Positions 1-6,753 of a DNA stretch of 20,119 nucleotides are shown piece by piece. Source of the DNA: Planctomycetota bacterium (GTDB taxonomy: Bacteria > Planctomycetota > Phycisphaerae > Tepidisphaerales > Tepidisphaeraceae); the NCBI GenBank assembly GCA_029777755.1, contig JAKORQ010000143.1, forward strand, positions 1-20,119, read 5' to 3'. Position 1 is the stretch's first letter; each line of letters begins with the position of its first letter. Position numbers and translations under genes: made by a program. Under the pieces are notes generated by a model. The model saw nothing but the letters and a program-made list of their open reading frames with translations. It searched no databases and was not told the origin of the DNA.

Positions 1-225
1 GACCCGGATATTGATGCGGCCAACCTGCGTATCGAAGACTACTTTGCCGGGAAATATGACGTTCGCAGCGATGAAACAGAGGAGGCGAGGTGGCGATTCT
101 TCCGCGACTCGGGGATCATGCTGGACCCGATCTATAATGCGAAGGCGGCCTGCATCTACTATCGAGAGCGTATGTCTAACACATTGCTGGTGAACACCGG
201 CGGAATGCTGAACAATCTCTTATGA
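1..225 (+). CDS. C-terminal fragment of a PLP-dependent fold-type II enzyme (ACC deaminase / D-cysteine desulfhydrase-like)
   Basis: The reading frame is open from the first base and ends with TGA at 223-225, so only the last 74 residues are present. The tail contains SGIMLDPIYNAKAA followed by LLVNTGGMLNNLL. This matches the end of the tryptophan-synthase-beta superfamily enzymes related to ACC deaminase and D-cysteine desulfhydrase, which usually read GI(L/I)LDPVYTGKA and then FIHTGG. The PLP lysine and the substrate loop lie outside the window, so the actual substrate cannot be told. Its stop overlaps the start of the ATP-grasp gene (ATGA at 222-225), which implies translational coupling and a shared pathway. 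In glycan clusters such enzymes plausibly supply or modify an amino acid, but that role is inferred here. Confidence 0.75.
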   Translation, partial: DPDIDAANLRIEDYFAGKYDVRSDETEEARWRFFRDSGIMLDPIYNAKAACIYYRERMSNTLLVNTGGMLNNLL

Positions 226-2276
226 AGTTAAAACTACTCTTCACAAACGCGGGACGGCGGACTTACCTGATCAAGTATGCTCTTGAGCTGGCGGATATGG
301 GCTATCCACTGGAGGTGTGTGCCAGTGACGCAAACGAACACGTTGCCGCGTTGCATGTTGATCGGCGGGTCACGACTTACCTCACTCCGCTGATCAGCGA
401 AGGAGAGGAGGTTTACGCCGACACCATCGTCGACTTGTGCAGGCAGGAGAAGATCGACCTGGTGATTCCGCTGATGGACTATGAGATGCCCGCGCTCAGC
501 CGCCGCAAGGAACAGTTGCTGGCCAATGGAACAAGGGCCTGGGTATCCAGCCCCAAGGTGATCACGACCTGCCTAGATAAGCACGCATGCCACGACTTCT
601 GCCGCGTCTCGGGCATCAATACGCCCAGGTCCTGGTTTGGCCGACCAGATGGCAACGCCAACTTTCCCCTTATCCGCAAGCGAATCCTCGGCAGCGGCAG
701 TGTTGGCCAGCGCGTAATCAGGAGCGCGGAAGAGCTGCCGGCAATTGAGGATTCCGCCTACTTCTACCAGGAATTCATCCCAGGAGTCGAGTATGGCATG
801 GATGTACTTAACGACTGGGACGGCAACTATGTCCACTCCTATTCGCGCCGCAAACTGCTGATGAGAGCGGGCGAGACTGACAAGGCCATAAGCGAGCACT
901 CCGAGCAGTTCGAATCCCTGGCGAGGCAGATCAGCCAGGCGTTTGGCCATGTAGGCAACCTGGACATTGATATGATCCTCGCTGCGGACGGACAGGCCTA
1001 CTTCATCGACTTCAATCCGCGGTTTGGTGGAGGATACCCCTTCACACATCACTCTGGCTTCAACTACCTCAAGGCCATAGTGGACATGTCGATGGGCCGT
1101 CGCCCGGTATTTCCCACAACCAAGCGCAGCATAACCGGGATGAAGGGATTGGAGCTTTTCTACTTCAACTCCACAACCGACGGGAAACTGGAGCAGCGGG
1201 CAAAGGATGTCGTCCCCAAGGCAAACAGTTCGCCCCCAGGGTGGCGAAGATCGGATAATCGCTCCGCGAAGTATCCCATCCTGGTGTCGGCCTCGGGGCG
1301 TCGCGTCGAGCTTATGCGCCTGCTGGCACGATCAGCCAGGGAGCTGGGGCTCGCGCCAATGATGATCGCGTCGGATGTCAATTACTCCAATGGCACATGT
1401 CACCTGGCAGATGAAGTTGTGATCGTGCCAAGCTATAGCAAGCCGGACGCATGCCTTGAGACCCTTACCAGGGCATGCCGGGAAAAGAAAATCAAGCTCA
1501 TCGTTCCCACGATCGATCGGGACCTGCCATTTTACTCTGAACATATCAGGGCTTTCGAGGAGATCGGGACACATGTCATGATCTCGTCGGGGGAGGCAAT
1601 CCAGATCGGCAACGACAAGAAGCAAACCCACGATTGGCTGGTGAGCCAGTGCCTGCCCACGGTGCGGCAGATCGATGCCGGGGAACTGCTGCGGTGCCAG
1701 GACGGGTGGGAGTTCCCCTTGTTTGCCAAGCCGCGGTTTGGCAGTTCATCACTTGGGGCGCACGTCGTTGAGGATATTCACCACTTGCGGCAGATCGTTC
1801 ATGCCGGAGAGTACATCGTGCAGGAAATCGCCAAAGGGCGCGAGTATACGGTCGATGTATTCGTGGATCGCGAAGGAAAATGTCGATGCGCAGTGCCGAG
1901 GCTGCGGCTGGAGACACGCGGCGGCGAAGTTACCAAAGGCATGACGGTTCGCTGCCACACAATCGAGGCACTGGCAAAGCGAGTCGCGGAGTTGTTACCG
2001 GGTGCTCGTGGCGTAATGAACATCCAGATGTTCTACGAACCTGAAAGCGACGAAGTGAGCATCATAGAGATCAATCCTCGCTTCGGCGGTGGCTATCCGC
2101 TTACCCATCAGGCAGGAGCTCCAATGGCCCGGTGGGTCATAGAGGATGCGCTTGGACTGCCGTTGAGCGGGATAGATCAACCCTGGACGGATGGCATGGT
2201 GATGCTGCGCTATGACGAGGCAGTCTTTGTCAATGCCAAAGCCGCTGGCATCAGTTCCCCGATATTGCAGGCATAG
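222..2276 (+). CDS. Two-headed (tandem) ATP-grasp ligase, CarB-like
   Basis: 684 residues made of two homologous halves. Each has a pre-ATP-grasp Rossmann-like start (TNAGRR at 8-13; SASGRR at 356-361) and an ATP-grasp module ending in NPRFGGGYP (265-273 and 618-626), joined by a polar linker around 320-350. ATP-grasp enzymes form an acyl phosphate and join it to an amine or other nucleophile. The second half has the carbamoyl-phosphate-synthase style metal set Q602, E616, N618 (MNIQ...IIEINPRF). The first half has D250, D263, N265 instead, so the two active sites may differ. CarB itself is about 1070 residues, so this is a compact relative without the oligomerisation and allosteric domains. 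The start is the ATG overlapping the PLP gene's stop; the HAD gene begins 3 nt after its stop. The likely role is amide or peptide-type decoration of a glycan precursor. The substrate is unknown. Confidence 0.85.
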   Translation: MKLKLLFTNAGRRTYLIKYALELADMGYPLEVCASDANEHVAALHVDRRVTTYLTPLISEGEEVYADTIVDLCRQEKIDLVIPLMDYEMPALSRRKEQLLANGTRAWVSSPKVITTCLDKHACHDFCRVSGINTPRSWFGRPDGNANFPLIRKRILGSGSVGQRVIRSAEELPAIEDSAYFYQEFIPGVEYGMDVLNDWDGNYVHSYSRRKLLMRAGETDKAISEHSEQFESLARQISQAFGHVGNLDIDMILAADGQAYFIDFNPRFGGGYPFTHHSGFNYLKAIVDMSMGRRPVFPTTKRSITGMKGLELFYFNSTTDGKLEQRAKDVVPKANSSPPGWRRSDNRSAKYPILVSASGRRVELMRLLARSARELGLAPMMIASDVNYSNGTCHLADEVVIVPSYSKPDACLETLTRACREKKIKLIVPTIDRDLPFYSEHIRAFEEIGTHVMISSGEAIQIGNDKKQTHDWLVSQCLPTVRQIDAGELLRCQDGWEFPLFAKPRFGSSSLGAHVVEDIHHLRQIVHAGEYIVQEIAKGREYTVDVFVDREGKCRCAVPRLRLETRGGEVTKGMTVRCHTIEALAKRVAELLPGARGVMNIQMFYEPESDEVSIIEINPRFGGGYPLTHQAGAPMARWVIEDALGLPLSGIDQPWTDGMVMLRYDEAVFVNAKAAGISSPILQA

Positions 2277-2279
2277 CTC

Positions 2280-2999
2280 GTGGATAGCACGCTGATCCTC
2301 TTCGACATAGACGGCACGCTGCTGGTTACCGGCGGGGCTTCTTCGCGGTGCATTCGGCGGGTGGCCGGGCGGGTGTTGGGGCGGGCGGTTGACGAGGTGA
2401 AGATCACCGTCGGAACGCTGGACCATGAGATATTTGCCGAGCTGGCGCGGGGGTGCGGGGCGCAGGTGAGCCACGAGATGGCGCAGGCGTACCGCCGGGC
2501 GTATGCCCGGGAGCTAAAGCAGGAGCTTGCGCTGCGCGCTGGAGATGTGAAGGCGCTGGCCGGCGGGCGGGAGTTGGTCGCTCGCCTGGGCAATACACCG
2601 GGGGTATGCATCGGCATCCTCAGCGGCAACTGGCGGGAAATTGGCGAAATGAAGTTGCGGGCGGCCGGCTATTCCCTGGTCGACTTCCGCGTGATGGCAT
2701 TCGCCGATGATGGAGCTGTTCGCCCTGACCTTGTGAAGGCGGCCATGCGACAGGCCAGCAAGCTGGGTTGCGAGATTCACGACGCCCGACAGATCATCCT
2801 GGTGGGCGATACGCCGCGGGATATCCGCTGCGCCCGTGCGGCCGGGTGTCGGGTGGTGTCGGTCGCCACGGGAATGTACTCGAAGGATGAACTGTCACGG
2901 CACCTGCCCGACGGCATCATGGCGAATCTGCTGGATACCGCGCCGCTGATGGAGCTTATCGCCGGGCAATCATCGGCCGACCCCGGGGAAGTTTCGTGA
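2280..2999 (+). CDS. HAD-superfamily hydrolase (phosphoglycolate phosphatase-like)
   Basis: 239 residues starting at GTG 2280, three bases after the ATP-grasp stop. The haloacid dehalogenase motifs are all visible: motif I FDIDGTL with the nucleophile D9 and general acid D11; motif II ILSGNW with its serine; a lysine in RPDLVKAA for motif III; and motif IV LVGDTPRDI (174-182) with D177 and D181. An inserted helical cap between motifs I and II (about residues 18-90) fits the C1-cap phosphatase type. It probably removes phosphate from a small sugar or sugar-derived intermediate, and its position within the glycan cluster supports that. The gene is clearly more GC-rich than the ATP-grasp gene directly before it. 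GTG is the only start close to the upstream stop; no strong Shine-Dalgarno is visible. Confidence 0.85.
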   Translation: MDSTLILFDIDGTLLVTGGASSRCIRRVAGRVLGRAVDEVKITVGTLDHEIFAELARGCGAQVSHEMAQAYRRAYARELKQELALRAGDVKALAGGRELVARLGNTPGVCIGILSGNWREIGEMKLRAAGYSLVDFRVMAFADDGAVRPDLVKAAMRQASKLGCEIHDARQIILVGDTPRDIRCARAAGCRVVSVATGMYSKDELSRHLPDGIMANLLDTAPLMELIAGQSSADPGEVS

Positions 3000-3071
3000 G
3001 GAATGCCCGCAGTTCAGGAGTCCGCCTCTCTTGCCTGTGGCGGATGGATGACTTATATCGCTGCACCAGCA

Positions 3072-3098
3072 CGACGCATGCCTTGTTCGCATGCGTCG
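3072..3098 (+). other. Perfect 10-bp stem-loop between the HAD and dehydratase genes
   Basis: cgacgcatgc (3072-3081) pairs perfectly with gcatgcgtcg (3089-3098) around a 7-nt loop. It lies in the 124-bp gap between two same-strand glycan genes and 25 bp before the dehydratase start. No T-run follows on either strand, so it is not a classical intrinsic terminator. It could act as an mRNA processing or stabilising hairpin, or as a protein-binding palindrome. The structure is seen directly; the function is unknown. Confidence 0.6.
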
Positions 3099-3123
3099 CG
3101 AAAGACACGTACGGGAGGCTCAC

Positions 3124-4341
3124 ATGAGCGGCAAGCCGAGATTGGCCGGTGGTTTGGACATTCTTTCCGTCATCGGGCGGGAGAAGCCGCTGTTTGCGAC
3201 GGACCTGAAGAAGTACGGCCAGGAGATGGACCAGCGGGTGGCCGACGGCCGATTCCTGGTAATCGGCGGCGCAGGATCGATCGGCAGCGCCGTAGTTCGC
3301 GAGATCTTCAAGCGAAATCCGCGCGTCCTGCACGTGGTCGACATCTCCGAGAACAACTTGGCCGAGCTGGTGCGTGATATCCGCAGCTCGCTGGGATACA
3401 TCAAGGGTGACTTCAAGGCGTTTGCCCTTGATTGCGGCTCGGTGGAGTTTGATGCCATGGTGGCCGAGCATGGCCCGTACGACTACGTCCTGAACTTCTC
3501 CGCGCTCAAGCACGTCCGCAGCGAGAAAGACCCCTACACGCTGATGCGGATGATTCGCGTGAACGTGCTGAACACCGACCGTATCGTGCAGCACGCCATC
3601 AACATGGGGGCGAGGAAGCACTTCTGCGTCTCCACCGACAAGGCCTCCAACCCGGTGAACATGATGGGCGCCTCCAAGCGCATCATGGAGATGTTCCTGA
3701 TGCGCCGGGCGGACCAGATACCGGTGTCCACCGCCCGCTTCGCCAACGTGGCTTTCTCTGATGGATCGCTGCCTCACTCCTGGACGGTGCGTGTGCGCAA
3801 GGGCCAGCCGCTGGCTGCCCCTGATGACGTCCGCCGCTATTTCGTCACCGATACCGAGGGCGCGATCCTGTGCCTGATGAGCACTTTCTTCGGGCAGAAC
3901 CGCGAGATCTTCTTCCCCAAGCTCAGCGAGGAGTTGCACCTGGAGAAGTTCTCCAACATTTGCCGGCGCTTCGTACGCAGCCTCGGCTATGAGCCGTACG
4001 AGTGCGAGAGCGAGGATGAGGCCAGGTCGAAGATCTCCGAGTTGATCCCGCAAGGCAAATGGCCCTGCTACTTCTTCACCAGCGACACCACCGGCGAGAA
4101 GGATTTTGAGGAGTTCTTCATGGAAGGTGAGCAGGTTGACTGGCAGCGCTTCGCCGACATCGGCGTGGTGATGAATGATGTCCGCTGGGACACGGCCGCC
4201 CTGGATCGCTTCCAGTCGAGCATCGAGTCGATGCTGGCCTCGGGCAAGTGGACCAAGTCGCAGCTCGTCGACCTGTTCAACGCGACGCTGTCGCGCTTCA
4301 GCCACAAGGAAACCTACAAGTATCTCGACGATCGGATGTAG
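3124..4341 (+). CDS. CapD/PglF-like nucleotide-sugar 4,6-dehydratase (SDR family polysaccharide biosynthesis protein)
   Basis: 405 residues. I chose ATG 3124 because GGGAGG at 3113-3118 sits 5 nt upstream; an in-frame ATG at 3091 falls inside a hairpin. The NAD(P)-binding glycine motif is IGGAGSIGS (47-55). The catalytic segment VSTDKASNP (169-177) and MGASK (181-185) match the CapD / UDP-GlcNAc 4,6-dehydratase group. Met181 occupies the place of the usual YxxxK tyrosine, as known in PglF-type enzymes. Residues after about 290 form an extension with an acidic stretch (GEKDFEEFFMEGEQ). The expected reaction is NAD-dependent 4,6-dehydration of a UDP-HexNAc, giving a 4-keto-6-deoxy sugar that can be aminated. 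The sugar transferase starts 1 nt after its stop. The exact substrate is inferred. Confidence 0.85.
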   Translation: MSGKPRLAGGLDILSVIGREKPLFATDLKKYGQEMDQRVADGRFLVIGGAGSIGSAVVREIFKRNPRVLHVVDISENNLAELVRDIRSSLGYIKGDFKAFALDCGSVEFDAMVAEHGPYDYVLNFSALKHVRSEKDPYTLMRMIRVNVLNTDRIVQHAINMGARKHFCVSTDKASNPVNMMGASKRIMEMFLMRRADQIPVSTARFANVAFSDGSLPHSWTVRVRKGQPLAAPDDVRRYFVTDTEGAILCLMSTFFGQNREIFFPKLSEELHLEKFSNICRRFVRSLGYEPYECESEDEARSKISELIPQGKWPCYFFTSDTTGEKDFEEFFMEGEQVDWQRFADIGVVMNDVRWDTAALDRFQSSIESMLASGKWTKSQLVDLFNATLSRFSHKETYKYLDDRM

Positions 4342-4342
4342 G

Positions 4343-5002
4343 ATGAAAAGGCTCTTTGACATTGTCGTATCGCTGCTGGCATTGAGTGTCCTGATCATCC
4401 CCCTCCTGGTGGTGATGCTGATCCTGCGCTTCACTGGCGAAGGCGAGGTGTGGTACCTGCAGGAGCGCGTCGGACTGCACGGGAAACGCTTCAAGGTGGT
4501 GAAGTTCGCCACCATGCGCAAGGACAGCGAGGTGACCGGGACGAAGGACATCACGCTGCGCAATGATCCACGAGTGCTTCCCTTCGGGAGGATCTTGCGC
4601 AAGACCAAGATCAATGAGCTGCCCCAGTTGTTCAACATACTGGTGGGCAGCATGAGCTTTGTCGGCTGGCGGCCACTGATGCCCAAGAGCTTCGACTACT
4701 ACCCCAAGCACGTGCAGGAGCAGATCGTGAACATGAAGCCGGGGCTGACCGGCATAGGCTCCATCTGCTTCCGCGATGAGGAGGCAATCACCGCCCGCTC
4801 AAGCAAGCCGCCGGAACAGGTCTATCGCGAGGACATCGCCCCCTACAAGGGTGAGCTTGAACTGTGGTATCAGCGCAACCAGAGCTTCTGGCTGGACCTC
4901 AAGCTGATCTTCCTCACCGCGTGGGTTGTGATTCGCCCGCACAGCCGGCTTTACGAGCGCATCCTCAAGGGACTGCCGCAGCGTCCCCCCAGCCTGCAAT
5001 AA
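4343..5002 (+). CDS. Initiating sugar-phosphate transferase (bacterial sugar transferase, WcaJ/PglC type)
   Basis: 219 residues from ATG 4343, one base after the dehydratase stop. An N-terminal membrane segment (about 9-30) precedes the soluble phosphoglycosyl transferase domain, so this is the short monotopic form (PglC-like) and not the long WbaP form. Hallmarks are ERVGLHGKRFKVVKFATM (41-58), PRVLPFGRILRKTKINELPQL (76-96, with catalytic-region E92), MSFVGWRPLMP (104-114; most relatives have VGPRP) and MKPGLTGIGS (131-140). It should move a sugar-1-phosphate from a UDP-sugar, perhaps the product of the preceding dehydratase, onto undecaprenyl phosphate at the inner membrane, the first step of capsule or O-unit assembly. 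The last 52 bp overlap the convergent phosphatase gene. Confidence 0.92.
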   Translation: MKRLFDIVVSLLALSVLIIPLLVVMLILRFTGEGEVWYLQERVGLHGKRFKVVKFATMRKDSEVTGTKDITLRNDPRVLPFGRILRKTKINELPQLFNILVGSMSFVGWRPLMPKSFDYYPKHVQEQIVNMKPGLTGIGSICFRDEEAITARSSKPPEQVYREDIAPYKGELELWYQRNQSFWLDLKLIFLTAWVVIRPHSRLYERILKGLPQRPPSLQ

Positions 5003-5433
5003 GTGTCAAACAGATCCTCGACGTACGACTGGATGGCCAACAGCGCCTCCTCGGGCGTGGCCGCGTCCAGGTCATGCACGTGCCAGTAGGTCACGGTATC
5101 GACGTAGGCGGGAAAGAGCTTCTGGAGCATCGGGCGATGCTCCTTTTCCTTTAGAGCGATAATGATGCGTGCGCTTTGCAGTTCCGACTCGGTCACCTGC
5201 TTGGGCATGCGCCAGACGCGCGGGAAAGGGATGCCGCGTGCCTTCAGGGCGGCGATGGTGTACGGCGAGATCGGACCGATGTTTACCGTGCTGCCGTAGG
5301 CAACATCCAGCCCGCTGGAGTCGGCGGTCCAGTCCGCACCGGCGGTGCGGGCCAGGTGGTTGAAATACTCCTCGGCGAAGCGGCTGCGGTAATAGTTGCC
5401 GGTGCACAGGAACAGGACGCGATTCTCGGCCAT
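4951..5433 (-). CDS. Low-molecular-weight protein tyrosine phosphatase family protein
   Basis: 160 residues. The P-loop CTGNYYRS (C10 to R16, CX5R followed by S17) stands directly at the N-terminus, as in LMW-PTPs and arsenate-reductase-like proteins. The common redox-buffering second cysteine of CxGNxCRS is replaced by Tyr15. YWHVHDLDAATPEEAL (117-132) carries the candidate general acid, D121 or D123. The ATG at 5433 directly follows the TGA of trmB (TGAATG), with AGGAG upstream inside trmB, so it is translationally coupled to trmB. Such phosphatases counteract tyrosine kinases that control exopolysaccharide export, and the neighbouring sugar transferase fits this, although no kinase is in the window. 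Its 3' end overlaps the convergent sugar transferase gene by 52 bp. Confidence 0.85.
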   Translation of the reverse strand: MAENRVLFLCTGNYYRSRFAEEYFNHLARTAGADWTADSSGLDVAYGSTVNIGPISPYTIAALKARGIPFPRVWRMPKQVTESELQSARIIIALKEKEHRPMLQKLFPAYVDTVTYWHVHDLDAATPEEALLAIQSYVEDLFDTYCRLGGRCGSPLRMRS

Positions 5434-6105
5434 TCACGCTCCTTTGACTGCGCTTCCGGGTTCTCCTGCGCCCTGGGCGATTTTCTCCGGAGCGACGGCC
5501 GCGATGGCGTAGCGCTCGCGTCCTTCCTGGATGTACTTGCGCTCGAAGTTGGTGCCGATCAGCTCCCCTTCCTGGGCAAACTCCGGGGGCGTGTAGTCGA
5601 TCACCTGGAGGCGAGAGGCTCGAATCAGGCCGTCGATCTGCTCAAAGTACTCCTTGTGATCGGTCACTATCCGCACCTGGCCGCCGGGCACGAGTATGCG
5701 CTGGATCTGCTCGATAAACGGCTGCTGTATCAGGCGGCGCTTGTGATGCCGCTTCTTCGGCCAGGGATCGGGGTGATAGATATGCAGCACCGAGACGCTA
5801 TGGTCCTCCACGAACTCGCGGATGAAGTACATCGCCTCGGCGCGAACCGTGCGGGCATTGTTGCAGCCATGTCGACGCAGACGATCGGACGCGTAACGCC
5901 AGAACCAGCGGGCGTACTCCAGGCCGAAGTAATTGGTCTCCGGGTGCAGCTTGGCCTGCTGGGTGATAAAGGTTCCCTTGCCCATACCGATCTCGATCTC
6001 GACCGGGTGGTCATTGCCGAACAGCTCTTGCCATTTGATTGGGCGTGGCAAAGTCTCCACGTCCAGTCCGATTGGCTCAACGATCAGTTCCCTGTTGGTC
6101 TGCAT
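5434..6105 (-). CDS. trmB: tRNA (guanine-N7-)-methyltransferase TrmB
   Basis: 223 residues. The enzyme transfers a methyl group from S-adenosylmethionine to N7 of G46 in the tRNA variable loop. The SAM-binding motif is EIEIGMGKGTF (36-46). The family signatures HIYHPDPWPKKRHHKRRL (108-125) and GTNFERKY (184-191, usually TNYERKF) are both present. Length is normal for bacterial TrmB. The last 15 residues are a low-complexity tail. The start is ATG 6105; no clear Shine-Dalgarno is seen. It lies 58 bp downstream of the SRPBCC gene and is directly coupled to the phosphatase gene, so the three may be co-transcribed. It is a housekeeping gene and probably unrelated to the glycan cluster. Confidence 0.95.
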   Translation of the reverse strand: MQTNRELIVEPIGLDVETLPRPIKWQELFGNDHPVEIEIGMGKGTFITQQAKLHPETNYFGLEYARWFWRYASDRLRRHGCNNARTVRAEAMYFIREFVEDHSVSVLHIYHPDPWPKKRHHKRRLIQQPFIEQIQRILVPGGQVRIVTDHKEYFEQIDGLIRASRLQVIDYTPPEFAQEGELIGTNFERKYIQEGRERYAIAAVAPEKIAQGAGEPGSAVKGA

Positions 6106-6163
6106 TGCAGAGCGTGTTTTTATTGGAAGAGCGGCGACAATGAAAGCGCCTTTGGCCGGAGTG

Positions 6164-6643
6164 CTACTTCTCTAACATTTTGCGCAGCGCCCGGTCGCGA
6201 TACTTGAGCGTGCCGCGAATCTTCCAGCGGATGATGAGCCAGTCCAGGATGAACCCCGCAACGCCATGGCGAGGCTTGTACACCACCCTGTCGAGCAGGC
6301 GGGTGGTCTTGGCGTCGATCGCCTCAAACTCATGCTCATGCCGCCAGCGGGCAAACGGCCCGGAGACCTGCTCGTCCACCAGCCGGGCCTCCACGCCAAA
6401 CACCACCGGGCGGGGCGGGGTAAAGACCGTGATCCGGGAACTCCATCGCACCTGCCTGCCAAACGGGTCCTTCGTCGCGACCTCGATGACCGACCCTTCC
6501 TTGAGCGGCAGGTCGGCCGACTCGATCACCACCGCATCACCGGGTGGGCTGATGGCGGGAAGGTTCCTCACCGGATCGGTGAAGAACAGCCACACGCGCT
6601 CCACAGGAGCAGCGAGGATGGTTTCGTGGACGATTACGGGCAT
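6164..6643 (-). CDS. SRPBCC-family (START/Bet v 1-like) protein
   Basis: 159 residues from ATG 6643. An in-frame TTG at 6682 would add 13 residues, but the fold begins at MPVIVHETILAAPVERVW, the usual first strand and PxxxVW helix of SRPBCC proteins. Further matches are a mid-protein beta-strand set, with F(A)RWRHEHEFEAID around residue 105, and a C-terminal helix ending RDRALRKMLEK. These domains form a helix-grip cavity that holds hydrophobic ligands. Uncharacterised bacterial members are common and no function can be assigned. It is 58 bp upstream of trmB on the same strand and may be the first gene of that unit. Confidence 0.8.
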   Translation of the reverse strand: MPVIVHETILAAPVERVWLFFTDPVRNLPAISPPGDAVVIESADLPLKEGSVIEVATKDPFGRQVRWSSRITVFTPPRPVVFGVEARLVDEQVSGPFARWRHEHEFEAIDAKTTRLLDRVVYKPRHGVAGFILDWLIIRWKIRGTLKYRDRALRKMLEK

Positions 6644-6689
6644 TCGCGGGCTATTGTGCGATCCTTCCGGAGTCAATGTCAATCATGCA

Positions 6690-6729
6690 GGATAAACAGA
6701 AGCGGCGGGCAGCCTGGTCGCCCGCCGCT
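6690..6729 (-). terminator. Intrinsic terminator after the PEP-CTERM protease gene
   Basis: agcggcgggc (6701-6710) and gcccgccgct (6720-6729) form a perfect 10-bp GC-rich stem with a 9-nt loop. On the - strand it is followed by a T-rich stretch (ttctgtttat, complement of 6691-6700). It lies 24 bp after the stop of the 7551-6754 gene and separates it from the SRPBCC-trmB unit. Confidence 0.8.
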
Positions 6730-6753
6730 GTGCGATGCCAATTGAAACTTGTA

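Noticed and set aside
3021..3044. Inverted repeat tccgcc...ggcgga
   Set aside because: Only 6 bp with a 12-nt loop in GC-rich DNA and no T-run; easily explained by chance.
2956..4686. Long open frame on the - strand (576 codons)
   Set aside because: It is antisense to the HAD 3' end, the dehydratase and the sugar transferase, all of which have clear family motifs. The - frame has a low-complexity Leu/Ala/His/Val-rich composition and no domain signature.
5176..6207. Long open frame on the + strand (343 codons)
   Set aside because: It is antisense to the phosphatase and trmB and shows no recognisable motif; it is a product of GC-rich third positions.
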